Origin: Solirubrobacterales bacterium | GTDB lineage: Bacteria; Actinomycetota; Thermoleophilia; Solirubrobacterales; 70-9 | Assembly (NCBI GenBank): GCA_025450195.1 | Contig: JANWHW010000013.1 | Span: forward strand, 1-55,978 | Length of the DNA stretch: 55,978 bases | Direction of reading: 5' to 3' | Shown: positions 8,029 to 16,085 of the stretch, piece after piece | How the letters are laid out: each line of letters opens with the position of its first letter | Position numbering within the stretch: the first letter of the stretch is position 1 | Made by a program: the position numbers and the translations under genes | The notes under the pieces: model-generated | The model's database searches: none | The model's input: the letters and a program-made list of their open reading frames with translations, nothing else | What the model was told of the DNA's origin: nothing

Positions 8029-8936
8029 CGGTCCCGGACGGCGTCGAACGCGACTTTCCGCTGGCTCGATTGACCACAGTGCGCACCGGCGGCCCCGCCG
8101 ACTGGTATTCGAAACCCGAGACGGAGGGGCAGCTGGTGGCGCTGCTCGCCTGGGCTGAGGAGGAGCAGCTGACGATCGGAATGGTTGGCTCAGGATCGAA
8201 CCTCCTGGTTGCAGACGAGGGCTTTCGTGGGCTTGCGATCAAGCTCGATGGCGAGCTGGCGGCGATCGAGCGCGAGGGCAACCGGGTTCTCTGCGGCGGC
8301 GGCGCTCGCCTTCCTTCGGCGGCCGCCAAGGCCGCGACCTGGGGCCTGTCCGGGCTCGAGTTCGGAATCAACATCCCCGGGACGACCGGAGGCGCGGTGA
8401 AGATGAACGCAAACGCTTACGGCGGGCAGCTCGCCGAGGTCCTCGAGTGGGTTGACGTCTGCACCGCAGGCGGCCCCGACCGCCGAGCCCCGGATCAGCT
8501 TGGCTTCGGTTACCGGAGCTCCAACATCGGCTCGGCCGAAGTGGTTGCTCGGGCCTCGTTCGAGCTCTCGCCGGCCGATCCCGCGGCGGTTCGAGAGACG
8601 CTGGCCGGGATGCGGGAGCGGCGCCGCGAGGCCCAGCCCTCGGGGATCAAGACCTTCGGCTCGACCTTCAAGAACCCGGAGGCAGAGCGAGCCGAAGGCA
8701 AGACGGCTGGGCAGCTGCTCGAGGCGTCCGGCTGTCGTGGCCTTCGTGTCGGTGGTGCCCGGTTCTCCGAGAAGCACGCCAACTTCGTCGAGAACGACAA
8801 CGGAGCGAGCACCGCGGACGTCTTGGAATTGATGGCAGAGGGCCGCCGCCGGGTCCACGAGCGATTCGGGGTCACGCTGGAGCCCGAGGTCCAGAGCCTG
8901 GGTGAGCTGCGTTGGCCAGATGGATGGGAACTGTGA
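8025..8936 (+). CDS. murB: UDP-N-acetylenolpyruvoylglucosamine reductase MurB
   Basis: An FAD- and NADPH-dependent reductase that converts enolpyruvyl-UDP-GlcNAc into UDP-MurNAc. The FAD-binding segment VGSGSNLLV is near residue 51, GLSGLEFGINIPGTTGGAV near 107, the GYRSSN motif near 165, and the C-terminal SGIKTFGSTFKNP near 205, whose serine is the catalytic proton donor region. The form without the extra loops of E. coli MurB (type II) fits the 303-residue length. It begins with GTG overlapping the murC stop and ends in a GTGA overlap with the FtsQ-like gene. Confidence 0.95.
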   Translation: MTVPDGVERDFPLARLTTVRTGGPADWYSKPETEGQLVALLAWAEEEQLTIGMVGSGSNLLVADEGFRGLAIKLDGELAAIEREGNRVLCGGGARLPSAAAKAATWGLSGLEFGINIPGTTGGAVKMNANAYGGQLAEVLEWVDVCTAGGPDRRAPDQLGFGYRSSNIGSAEVVARASFELSPADPAAVRETLAGMRERRREAQPSGIKTFGSTFKNPEAERAEGKTAGQLLEASGCRGLRVGGARFSEKHANFVENDNGASTADVLELMAEGRRRVHERFGVTLEPEVQSLGELRWPDGWEL

Positions 8937-9487
8937 AGCGCTGGCTGCTGGGAGGAGCACTGGCAATCGCGGTAATCGGGGCGGTCTACCTCCTTTTCCT
9001 TCGCACCGCGACGGCTGAGCCCCGGTTGGTCGCGGCCTCACCCACATCGGTGATCGGCGAAGGCGAGGAAGCCGTGGGGGTGACGGCAGAGGGAACCGCC
9101 CTCATCTGGCTCCCGCCTCCTGAGGAAGGGTCGCTGCCGAGCCTTCCTCTCTCAGCCGTCCCGGAGGAGGGTCGTCTGGCTGGGCCGGCTCTACAGCAAG
9201 CGCGGGTGTTGGGGGCGGCTCCGGCGGTCCTTCGTTCGTGCATCGCCGGTAGCTACTTCGGGGAGAGCGGTGTGGATGTGGAGTTGCGCTCGGGCATCGA
9301 ACTGCGGTTTGGAGACGCGTCTCGCGCCGCAGAGAAGTGGCGCTCTGCCGCGACGATCTTGGCCGACCCTGCGATTACCGCTCTCGATTATGTAGACCTG
9401 CACTCTCCCCGGCATCCGTCGATCGGCGGAGTGAGCCATGCGCTGCCACCGGCCTCGCCAGGATCTGATGCGGGTTGTGGGGGGTGA
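8933..9487 (+). CDS. ftsQ: short FtsQ/DivIB-like divisome protein lacking a POTRA domain
   Basis: FtsQ is a bitopic divisome scaffold. This 184-residue protein has a basic start (VKRW), one membrane segment at about residues 5-23, and an extracytoplasmic domain. Part of that domain resembles the FtsQ beta domain: a TAEGT turn, a LPSLPL segment and a C-terminal ALDYVDLHSPRHP stretch like the YVDLR..RPA ending of the family. The POTRA domain that normally follows the membrane segment (about 70 residues) appears missing. Position between murB and ftsZ is where ftsQ is expected. The GTG at 8933 gives a GTGA overlap with murB. The assignment rests on position and weak similarity. Confidence 0.65.
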   Translation: MKRWLLGGALAIAVIGAVYLLFLRTATAEPRLVAASPTSVIGEGEEAVGVTAEGTALIWLPPPEEGSLPSLPLSAVPEEGRLAGPALQQARVLGAAPAVLRSCIAGSYFGESGVDVELRSGIELRFGDASRAAEKWRSAATILADPAITALDYVDLHSPRHPSIGGVSHALPPASPGSDAGCGG

Positions 9488-9794
9488 GTCATGCCTGCCT
9501 CGATCCGCGTCCTAGAGCCGTTAGCGGCTCACCTGGGCGTCGTTGCAACTGCTTGGGTCAAACCCTCGACCTAAGGCTTAGGTTAGCAAAACCCTCAAGT
9601 TAGCCTTGAGAGATAGCCCTGCAGGATGCTTCCCGAACGTTTGACAGAGGGCCCCGCATACCCTACGTTTAAGCGTAATTTCCGTCGTTGCGATGCAAGC
9701 TTCAACCCTTAAGCATTGCTGAAGCCTCGGACGGAAGAAAGGCTCAACTCAAACGCCAGCCCAGTCATGGGCGGCGAGCTGGAGAAATCGGGAG
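9488..9794 (+). promoter_or_regulatory. ftsZ upstream region with promoter and short inverted repeats
   Basis: This 307-nt spacer has no gene. A sigma70-type promoter is visible: TTGACA at 9641-9646, a 17-nt spacer and TACGTT at 9664-9669, giving a leader of roughly 120 nt. Before it lie GAGCCG-TTAG-CGGCTC (9515-9530), which could end the upstream transcript, then CCTAAGGCTTAGG and CTCAAG-TTAGC-CTTGAG, each introduced by AAACCCTC. These could be binding sites for a division regulator. A purine-rich GGAG at 9781-9784 is a fair ribosome site for ftsZ. Confidence 0.65.
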
Positions 9795-10874
9795 ATGGAA
9801 TCCACTTACCTGGCCGTGATTAAGGTCGTTGGAGCAGGCGGTGGCGGTACCAACGCCGTCAGTCGCATGGTCGACGCTGGGATCCGCGGCGTCGAGTTCG
9901 TCGCGGTCAACACTGACGCTCAGGCTCTGCAGGCCTGCGACGCGGACATCAAGCTCTCGATCGGCCAAGAGCTAACCAGAGGTCTCGGCGCCGGGGGCAA
10001 CCCAGAGATCGGCGCGGGTGCCGCGGCTGAGAGTCGCGATGAGATCAAGGAGGCGCTGAAGGGCGCCGACATGGTCTTCGTCACCGCGGGCGAGGGCGGC
10101 GGGACCGGTACGGGATCCGCTCCGGTGATTGCCGAGATTGCCAAGGAAGAGATCGGCGCATTGACCGTGGGCGCCGTTACCAAGCCCTTCGAGTTCGAGG
10201 GAAAACGGCGGATGCAGCAGGCGCTCGAGGGAATCGAGAAACTGCGCAACAACGTCGACACCCTGATCATCGTTCCCAACGAGAAGCTCTTGCAGGCAGT
10301 CGAGCGCCGGACCAGCGTGCTCGAGGCATTTCGACAGGCCGATGACATCCTCCGCCAGGGCGTTCAGGGCATCACTGACTTGATCACGATTCCGGGGTTG
10401 ATCAACCTCGACTTCGCCGACGTCCGCACGATCATGCGCGATGCCGGCTCGGCGCTGATGGGAGTTGGCTCCGCCTCGGGTGAGTCCCGCGCTGTGGATG
10501 CGGCAAAGGCCGCGATTACGTCGCCGCTGATCGAGGAGTCGATCAAAGGCGCGACGGGCATGCTGCTCAACATCACGGGCCCAGAGGACCTCGGGCTGTT
10601 CGAGGTCAACGAGGCGGCCCAGCTCGTCCAGGCTGAGGCCGACGACAACGCCAACATCATCTTCGGGTCGGTCGTCGACCAGTCGATGCGAGATGAGATT
10701 CGGGTCACCGTGATCGCCACTGGATTCGAGGGCTTCGAGCTGCTCGCCCGCTCCCCTCAGCGGGTGCGTCGTCGCTACGAGGGCAAGCCCCGAATTTCGG
10801 CTGAGGACACCGATATCCGCAAACTGCGCGTCTCCGACGACGACATTGACGTCCCGGGCTTCTTGAAGGAGTAG
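9795..10874 (+). CDS. ftsZ: cell division GTPase FtsZ
   Basis: A tubulin-like GTPase that forms the Z ring. The N-terminal [10 protein letters not shown] loop is near residue 14, the tubulin signature [10 protein letters not shown] near 102-111, [10 protein letters not shown] near 154, and the T7 loop NLDFADV near 204. The GTPase core is followed by a linker of only about 25 residues and then the C-terminal peptide [10 protein letters not shown], which normally binds FtsW, SepF and similar partners. At 359 residues it is short because of this linker. It has its own promoter in the preceding spacer and lacks an ftsA neighbour, as in actinobacteria. Confidence 0.97.
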   Translation: MESTYLAVIKVVGAGGGGTNAVSRMVDAGIRGVEFVAVNTDAQALQACDADIKLSIGQELTRGLGAGGNPEIGAGAAAESRDEIKEALKGADMVFVTAGEGGGTGTGSAPVIAEIAKEEIGALTVGAVTKPFEFEGKRRMQQALEGIEKLRNNVDTLIIVPNEKLLQAVERRTSVLEAFRQADDILRQGVQGITDLITIPGLINLDFADVRTIMRDAGSALMGVGSASGESRAVDAAKAAITSPLIEESIKGATGMLLNITGPEDLGLFEVNEAAQLVQAEADDNANIIFGSVVDQSMRDEIRVTVIATGFEGFELLARSPQRVRRRYEGKPRISAEDTDIRKLRVSDDDIDVPGFLKE

Positions 10875-10911
10875 CTAAAGGGAGGCAGAGGGGCTTGTCA
10901 TCGTCCCCTCG

Positions 10912-10995
10912 CCCGCCGCTTCGCGGGAGTTTCCGAGTAGAGGCCGTCAGCGGTTCCCCCTCAGGCCGCTTCGCGGGAGTTCCTGAGGAGGAACC
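10912..10995 (+). terminator. two tandem hairpins between ftsZ and gcvT
   Basis: The stretch GCCGCTTCGCGGGAGTT occurs twice, 50 nt apart (from 10915 and 10965). The second copy sits in the loop of a long hairpin whose arms, 10952-10965 and 10982-10995, pair at 13 of 14 positions. The first copy forms CCCGC-N6-GCGGG at 10912-10927. There is no T run, so Rho-independent termination of ftsZ is plausible but unproven. A role in gcvT control is possible. Confidence 0.45.
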
Positions 10996-11034
10996 ACCGA
11001 CAGCCCTCACGCGCGCCAGCTAGCCTTGCGCGCC

Positions 11035-12108
11035 GTGACGCCGTTGCGGACGCCGCTATATGAGAAGCATGTTGAGCTGGGGGCGAAGCTCGTTCCCTTC
11101 GCTGGGTGGGAGATGCCGGTGCAGTACGAGGGGATCCGCGAGGAGCACGCGGCGGTGCGCACGCACGCCGGCATGTTCGACGTCTCGCACATGGGCGAGG
11201 TGGAGGTCGAGGGCCCGGGCGCGCTTGCATTCCTGCAGCGGGTTCTCTCCAACGATGTTGCCTCGATCGAGGTCGGCGGCGCTCAGTACTCCTGCTTGTG
11301 CAACGAGGAGGGAGGGGTGCTGGACGATCTATTCACCTACAGGCTCGGCGGGGATCGCTACCTGATCGTCACGAACTCCGCCAATCACGAGTCCGACCTT
11401 GCTTGGCTGGGGCGCTGGAGCCATGACTTCGATGTCGCGGTCCGCGACGTCGCCGACCGCTACGCAATGCTGGCCATCCAGGGCCCGCATGCGCGGCGGG
11501 TTGCCGCCGGGGCGCTCGACATCTCACTGCCCCCTCGCATGGCGGTTGCGACAGCGCGGATCGGCAATCGGCCGGCGCTGGTTTGTGGGACCGGCTACAC
11601 GGGCGAGGACGGCGTCGAGTTGCTGCTCGACCCAGAGATAGCGCCGGCGATCTGGGCGGAGCTGCTGGACGCCAGCGTCGTCCCCTGCGGGCTCGGCGCC
11701 CGTGACACCCTGCGCCTCGAGGTCTGCTTTCACCTGCATGGCAACGATCTCAGCATCGATCGAAACCCGATCGAAGCCGGGCTTGGTTGGTGTTGCGATG
11801 AGGCGACCGGCTTCCTCGGCGCGGAGGCGGTCGCCAAGGCGCGTTCGGAGGGCACCGTCGAAAAGCTGGCGCCCTTCTGCATCGAAGGCGCCGGAATTCC
11901 GCGGCCCGGCAATCAGGTCGTCGTCGACGGGCAGCAGGTCGGTGAGGTCACCAGCGGAACGTTCTCGCCCTCGCTGGAGGTTGGGATCGGCATGGCCTAT
12001 CTGCGCTCCGATCTTGCCGAGCCGGGCACCGCGGTCGAGATCGACGTGCGTGGCAAGAGCCGCCCAGCCCGGATAGCGTCCAAGCCCCTCTACGAGAAGG
12101 AGAAGTGA
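11035..12108 (+). CDS. gcvT: glycine cleavage system aminomethyltransferase GcvT
   Basis: The T protein of the glycine cleavage system. It takes the aminomethyl group from lipoyl-GcvH, releases ammonia and transfers the methylene to tetrahydrofolate. The sequence starts [11 protein letters not shown], with [10 protein letters not shown] near residue 22, MFDVSHMGE near 46, and the [11 protein letters not shown] segment near 221. The C-terminal [10 protein letters not shown] is also typical. At 357 residues the length is normal. The GTG at 11035 was chosen because GcvT proteins begin close to this point. No ribosome site is seen; TAGCCT at 11021-11026 lies 8 nt upstream, close to the leaderless spacing. 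Confidence 0.94.
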   Translation: MTPLRTPLYEKHVELGAKLVPFAGWEMPVQYEGIREEHAAVRTHAGMFDVSHMGEVEVEGPGALAFLQRVLSNDVASIEVGGAQYSCLCNEEGGVLDDLFTYRLGGDRYLIVTNSANHESDLAWLGRWSHDFDVAVRDVADRYAMLAIQGPHARRVAAGALDISLPPRMAVATARIGNRPALVCGTGYTGEDGVELLLDPEIAPAIWAELLDASVVPCGLGARDTLRLEVCFHLHGNDLSIDRNPIEAGLGWCCDEATGFLGAEAVAKARSEGTVEKLAPFCIEGAGIPRPGNQVVVDGQQVGEVTSGTFSPSLEVGIGMAYLRSDLAEPGTAVEIDVRGKSRPARIASKPLYEKEK

Positions 12109-12110
12109 TC

Positions 12111-12506
12111 GTGGCCGACGCGAGCTACCCCGATGATCTGCTCTACCACGACCAGCATGACTGGGCGCGGCTGGAGGGCGAGGACCACGCGGTCTTCGGC
12201 ATCACCTGGTACGCGCAGGACAGTCTCGGCGAGGTCGTCTTCTATGACCCGCCCGAGGTTGGCGCGACGATCCTTAAGGACTCCTCCTACGCCGAGGTCG
12301 AGTCGGTGAAGGCGGTCTCCGACGTGATTGCGCCGCTCTCGGGGGAGATCGTCGAGGTCAACGATGCGCTGGCCGACTCGCCGGAGAAGATCAACGAGGA
12401 CCCCTACGGCGAGGGTTGGCTGGTCAAGGTGAAGTTGAGCCATGCGGATGAGGCGGGGACCCTGCTCGACGCCGGCGAATACCGCAAGTTCTTGAGCGCG
12501 GAGTGA
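12111..12506 (+). CDS. gcvH: glycine cleavage system H protein GcvH
   Basis: The lipoyl carrier protein that shuttles the aminomethyl group between the P, T and L proteins. The lipoylation motif ESVKAVSD places the modified lysine near residue 67, and GEGWLVKV follows near 103. Two GTG starts exist, at 12105 (overlapping the gcvT stop) and 12111. The AAGGAG at 12097-12102 is 8 nt from the second and only 2 nt from the first, so 12111 is preferred. The last codons (L-S-A-E-stop) are read from a junction-repeat-like sequence. Confidence 0.94.
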   Translation: MADASYPDDLLYHDQHDWARLEGEDHAVFGITWYAQDSLGEVVFYDPPEVGATILKDSSYAEVESVKAVSDVIAPLSGEIVEVNDALADSPEKINEDPYGEGWLVKVKLSHADEAGTLLDAGEYRKFLSAE

Positions 12507-12555
12507 GCAAGCGTCCATATCTGATTTCCGCGCAGCGAGCGAAGCGCGAAATTGA
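12492..12555 (+). repeat. junction repeat, copy B (gcvH/gcvPA)
   Basis: TTGAGCGCGGAGTGAGC begins inside the end of gcvH and provides its stop codon. The right half, at 12529-12551, holds the CGCGC-N10-GCGCG hairpin common to the family. TTGA occurs on both sides, at 12492 and 12552. The right-hand TTGATC may double as the -35 of the gcvPA promoter. Confidence 0.55.
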
Positions 12556-12573
12556 TCTGGGCTCACCCTTTCG

Positions 12574-12579
12574 TAGCCT
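12574..12579 (+). promoter_or_regulatory. -10 box, leaderless gcvPA
   Basis: TAGCCT ends 6 nt before the GTG start, so transcription would begin at or next to the start codon. TTGATC at 12552-12557 is a reasonable -35 with a 16-nt spacer. Confidence 0.55.
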
Positions 12580-12585
12580 GTAGAT

Positions 12586-13995
12586 GTGAGCAGGTACACC
12601 TCCGCCACCTCCGCCGACCGGGCCGCGATGCTCGAGACGATCGGCGCCAGCTCGACTGCTGAGTTGTTCGACCAGGTCCCGGAGGCGCTGCGGCTCGATC
12701 GGCCCTTGGCGTTGCCGCCCGGTATGAGCGAGGCGGAGGTCTTCGAGCGGCTGGCCGAGCTCGCCGGTCGCAACGCCGACGCCGAGGAGCAGGTCTGCTT
12801 TCTGGGTGCGGGGATGTATGACCACTACGTGCCGGCGATCGTCGACGCGATCACTCAGCGCTCGGAGTTTCTGACGCCGTACACGCCGTACCAACCGGAG
12901 ATCTCCCAGGGGGGCTTGCAGGTCATGTTCGAGTTCCAGACGGCGATGTCGGAGCTGACCGGGCTGCCGATCTCGACCGCAGGCCTCTACGAGGGCCCCT
13001 CCTCGGTGGCCTCGGCTGGGTATCTGGCGATTGGGGCCACCGGGCGTCGCCGCTTTGTCGTATCCCGTGGCGTTCATCCCCACAGCCGCGAGACGCTTGC
13101 CACCTACGCCGAGGGCTTCGGGGCGGAGATCGTCGAGGTTGGGCTTAAGGACGGTGTCACCGACCCGGCCGCGCTCGCCGACGCCGTCGACGGCGAGACC
13201 GCCGCCGTCTTTCTCCAAAACCCGAACTTCCTCGGGGTAATCGAGGACGTCGAGGCACTGGGTGGGGCCGCCAAGGCCGAGGACGCACTGCTGGTCGTAG
13301 CGGTCGACCCGATGACGCTGAGCGTTCTCAAGCCACCGGGCGAGTGCGGCGCGGACGTGGCGCTTGGCGAGGGCCAGCCGCTCGGCAACAGGCTGGACTT
13401 CGGTGGGCCCTCGTTTGGCTTCTTCTGCGGCACCGAGGCGCTGATCCGGCGTATGCCGGGGCGGATCGCCGGCGAAACGGATGACGTCGATGGCCGGCGT
13501 GGATTCGTGCTCGCCCTGCAGACCCGAGAGCAGCACATCCGTCGCGAGAAAGCGACCCACAACATCTGCACGGCGCAGGCGCTGAATGCCCTGGCCGCGA
13601 TGGTCCACCTCAGCTGGCTTGGCCGCGAGGGCTTCCGGGAGCTGGGCGAGCTGCTGGTGCGCCGCACGGCCTATGCGCGCCAGCGGCTGGCGGCGGTCGA
13701 GGGCGTTGAGCTGCTCCACAAGGCGCCGGTCGCACGGGAGTTCGCACTGCGCCTCGATGCCCCGGTCGGGCCGGTGCTCGAGCGCTGCGCTGAGCACGGC
13801 ATAGCTGCCGGTTACCCGCTTGGGCGGGAGTACCCCGAGTACGAGAACGGGCTGCTGGTCGCGATCACCGAGCGTCGCAGCAAGGAGCAGATCGACGAGC
13901 TGGCCGATGTCTTCGGTACCGCAATATCAGCCGAGCGGGGCGAGTTCCTCTCGCATAGCGAGAGCAAGTCGCCCCAGCCGCAGGAGATTGGCTGA
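12586..13995 (+). CDS. gcvPA: glycine dehydrogenase (decarboxylating) subunit 1
   Basis: The N-terminal-type subunit of the split P protein; with subunit 2 it decarboxylates glycine and loads GcvH. Typical segments are GAGMYDHYVPAIVD near residue 75, TPYTPYQPEISQG near 98, and the GLYEGPSSV motif near 132. The start is the GTG at 12586, 6 nt after a TAGCCT box. At 469 residues the length fits. The last 20 residues ([11 protein letters not shown]...) are encoded by a hairpin repeat at 13937-13975 and are not conserved. It overlaps gcvPB by one base (TGATG). Confidence 0.94.
   Translation: MSRYTSATSADRAAMLETIGASSTAELFDQVPEALRLDRPLALPPGMSEAEVFERLAELAGRNADAEEQVCFLGAGMYDHYVPAIVDAITQRSEFLTPYTPYQPEISQGGLQVMFEFQTAMSELTGLPISTAGLYEGPSSVASAGYLAIGATGRRRFVVSRGVHPHSRETLATYAEGFGAEIVEVGLKDGVTDPAALADAVDGETAAVFLQNPNFLGVIEDVEALGGAAKAEDALLVVAVDPMTLSVLKPPGECGADVALGEGQPLGNRLDFGGPSFGFFCGTEALIRRMPGRIAGETDDVDGRRGFVLALQTREQHIRREKATHNICTAQALNALAAMVHLSWLGREGFRELGELLVRRTAYARQRLAAVEGVELLHKAPVAREFALRLDAPVGPVLERCAEHGIAAGYPLGREYPEYENGLLVAITERRSKEQIDELADVFGTAISAERGEFLSHSESKSPQPQEIG
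13937..13975. repeat. hairpin repeat family 2, copy 1 (in gcvPA end)
   Basis: The outer arms GGGGCGAGTT and AAGTCGCCCC pair at 9 of 10 positions. The inner arms CTCTCGC and GCGAGAG pair perfectly around ATA. The same design occurs at 28765-28801, sharing GAGTTCCT and TCGCATAGCGAG. Confidence 0.65.
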
Positions 13996-15509
13996 TGGCC
14001 GCGACCGAGACGCCAATGCAGCGGGAACGGGCGCAGACGATCTATGAGAAGTCGAAGCCCGGCCGCCGCGCCGCCGTCCTACCCTCGGCGGGCGTTCCCG
14101 AGCCACCGCTTGAGGAGCTGATTCCAAAGGAGCTGCTGCGCGTCGAGTCGCCACGGCTGCCGGAGATCGCCGAGCCGGAGATCGTGCGCCACTACAACCG
14201 GCTCTCGCGACGCAACTTCGATCTGGACACAGGCTTCTATCCGCTTGGCTCATGCACGATGAAGCACAACCCGCGGCTCAACGAGCGGGTCGCGGCGCTG
14301 CCGGGCCACGCCCGCCTGCATCCGGCGCAGGACCCCCGGCGAGCCCAGGGGGCGCTGGAGCTGATGTGGCTGCTGCAGGAGTCGCTGGCGGAGATTTGCG
14401 GCCTTCCTCACGTCAGTCTGCAGCCTTCGGCCGGCTCCCATGGCGAGTTGGCAGGCCTGCTTCTGACTCGTGCCTACCATGCCGATCGCGGCGAACAGCG
14501 GACCAAGGTGCTGGCTCCCGACACCTCCCATGGCACCAATCCTGCCACGGTGACCATGGCCGGTTACGAGGTGGTCAAGGTGGCAACCAACGGACAGGGC
14601 GGGGTGGAGATGGACGATCTCCGCGCCAAGGTCTCCGACGAGGTCGCCTGCCTGATGTTGACCAACCCCAACACCCTCGGGCTGTTCGACGAAAACATCG
14701 CCGAGATCGCCGGTGTGATCCATGAGGTTGGGGGCACCCTCTACTACGACGGGGCAAACCTCAATGCGGTCATGGGTCACTCTCGCCCCGGCGACATGGG
14801 CTTCGACATCGTCCACGTCAACCTGCACAAGTCGTTCAGCCAGCCGCATGGCGGAGGGGGGCCAGGGGCGGGCCCGATTGCGGTCTCGGAGCGAATCGCA
14901 CCCTTCCTGCCGCGTCCGCAGGTGACCAGGCGGGAGGGTGGCAACGGCAGCGGCCCCTCCTACGACCTTGACTTCGATCGACCTAAGTCGATTGGGCGCC
15001 TGCGTGGCTTCCAGGGCAATTTCGGGGTGTTCGTTCGCTCCTACGCCTACATCCTCAGCCTTGGCGCCGACGGCCTAGCCGAGGCGTCGGAGATCGCGGT
15101 GCTGAATGCCAACTACCTGAAGGCAAGGCTGGCGCAGGGGCGCGCGGGCAAGCATCTTCCTATCGCGTTCGACCGTCACTGCATGCATGAGTTCGTCCTC
15201 TCGGGCAAGCCAATGAAGCGGGAGATGGGGCTCGCCACGCTCGATCTCGCCAAGCGGTTGCTCGATTTCGGCTTTCACCCCCCGACCGTGTACTTCCCGC
15301 TCTTGGTCGAGGAGGCGCTGATGGTCGAGCCGACCGAGACCGAGACCAAGGAGAGCCTCGATGCCTTCGCCGATGCGGTCGAGCAGATCCTCGCCGAGGG
15401 CGAGCAGGATCCCGAGATCGCCAGACAGGCCCCCTACTCGACTCCGGTGCGTCGCCTGGACGAGGTCAAGGCAACCCGCCAGCCGGTCGTTCGTCAAGCC
15501 CTGAGCTAG
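13995..15509 (+). CDS. gcvPB: glycine dehydrogenase (decarboxylating) subunit 2
   Basis: The C-terminal-type, PLP-binding subunit of the split P protein. The PLP lysine is in NLHKSFSQPHGGGGPG, at about residue 279, with the phosphate-binding glycine loop after it. PLGSCTMKHNP near 84 and the SHGTNPAT segment near 178 are also conserved. At 504 residues the length is normal. It is coupled to gcvPA by a one-base overlap. The two-subunit form is usual in actinobacterial deep lineages, Firmicutes and archaea, rather than the fused form of E. coli. Confidence 0.96.
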   Translation: MAATETPMQRERAQTIYEKSKPGRRAAVLPSAGVPEPPLEELIPKELLRVESPRLPEIAEPEIVRHYNRLSRRNFDLDTGFYPLGSCTMKHNPRLNERVAALPGHARLHPAQDPRRAQGALELMWLLQESLAEICGLPHVSLQPSAGSHGELAGLLLTRAYHADRGEQRTKVLAPDTSHGTNPATVTMAGYEVVKVATNGQGGVEMDDLRAKVSDEVACLMLTNPNTLGLFDENIAEIAGVIHEVGGTLYYDGANLNAVMGHSRPGDMGFDIVHVNLHKSFSQPHGGGGPGAGPIAVSERIAPFLPRPQVTRREGGNGSGPSYDLDFDRPKSIGRLRGFQGNFGVFVRSYAYILSLGADGLAEASEIAVLNANYLKARLAQGRAGKHLPIAFDRHCMHEFVLSGKPMKREMGLATLDLAKRLLDFGFHPPTVYFPLLVEEALMVEPTETETKESLDAFADAVEQILAEGEQDPEIARQAPYSTPVRRLDEVKATRQPVVRQALS

Positions 15510-15564
15510 GGAGGTTTTCACGAAATCGCCACCCCAGATCCGAGTGGGGTAGCGGACTCCTCCC
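15509..15564 (+). terminator. nested hairpin after gcvPB
   Basis: GGGAGG (15509-15514) can pair with CCTCCC (15559-15564), enclosing CGCCACCCC (15527-15535) and GGGGTAGCG (15546-15554), which pair with one mismatch. It starts inside the gcvPB stop codon. There is no T run. A second short stem, GCGAG-N9-CTCGC, follows near 15579-15597. Nothing else is seen up to the next gene. Confidence 0.45.
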
Positions 15565-15692
15565 GACGACGGGGCGGGGCGAGTTTTCAGCACTCGCCTC
15601 TTAAGTGGTCCTCAGATCCACCCCAGAAAGACCCTGTGGTGGGCCGGTGTCTAGGCCTGAAGCGGGAGTCCCAACCATGAGGAGTGAAGGAC

Positions 15693-16085
15693 ATGACTGA
15701 GAGCCAGAATGCTGGGCCAGTTGGCCAGCTTCCAGAAAGGACGCAACCCGACAAAGAAAAGAGAAAGCGAGGGCAGGACAGCAACGGGTGGTGGTGGCTG
15801 CCGATCGGCAGATCGGCGTCCTGTAGCGACTGCAAGAAGGGGCTGTCGCCGCCGGAGAAAGTCGCCTACAGCTATCCAACCAAGAAGATCTACTGCCCTG
15901 ACTGCGCCCAAAAGCAGCAGGTGGCCGAGATGTGCAAGCCGTCGAGAAAGCTGCAGAAAGACGGCCCAGGCAGTGCCGAGCCGTCTGACAGTGCCGAGCC
16001 GTCTGCGATCGGCATGACCGAGCCGTCTGACAGTGCCGAGCCGTCTGCGATCGACATGACCGAGCCGTCTGCGATCACATTTTAG
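15693..16085 (+). CDS. hypothetical protein with two CxxC pairs and a repeated C-terminus
   Basis: I do not recognise this 130-residue protein. The N-terminal 30 residues are polar and charged. The centre has CSDC and CPDC pairs about 28 residues apart, which could bind one zinc ion. The C-terminal third is a 14-residue tandem repeat (SAEPSAIGMTEPSD type) encoded by 42-nt units. The ATG at 15693 has a GGAG 8 nt upstream. It is less GC-rich than its neighbours and its frame runs 11 nt into the convergent ligD gene. It may be a recent acquisition; a non-coding interpretation is not excluded. Confidence 0.5.
   Translation: MTESQNAGPVGQLPERTQPDKEKRKRGQDSNGWWWLPIGRSASCSDCKKGLSPPEKVAYSYPTKKIYCPDCAQKQQVAEMCKPSRKLQKDGPGSAEPSDSAEPSAIGMTEPSDSAEPSAIDMTEPSAITF
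15972..16077 (+). repeat. 42-nt tandem repeat
   Basis: Two full units (15990-16031 and 16032-16073) differ at one position, and partial units flank them. Each unit contains GCCGAGCCGTCT and ACCGAGCCGTCT. The unit is 14 codons long, so the frame of the hypothetical protein is kept. Confidence 0.85.

Noticed and set aside
11021-11026. Leaderless -10 box for gcvT
   Set aside because: TAGCCT is present but the gap to GTG is 8 nt, outside the tight 6-7 nt seen elsewhere, so it is mentioned only in the gene entry.
10875-11034. Glycine riboswitch upstream of gcvT
   Set aside because: Two tandem structured units are present, but the conserved GCCGAAGG / GCAA core and the CTCTCAGG closing segment of the known aptamer are not.
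15972-16077. CRISPR array
   Set aside because: The repeats are head-to-tail without unique spacers and encode a protein repeat; no cas genes are present.
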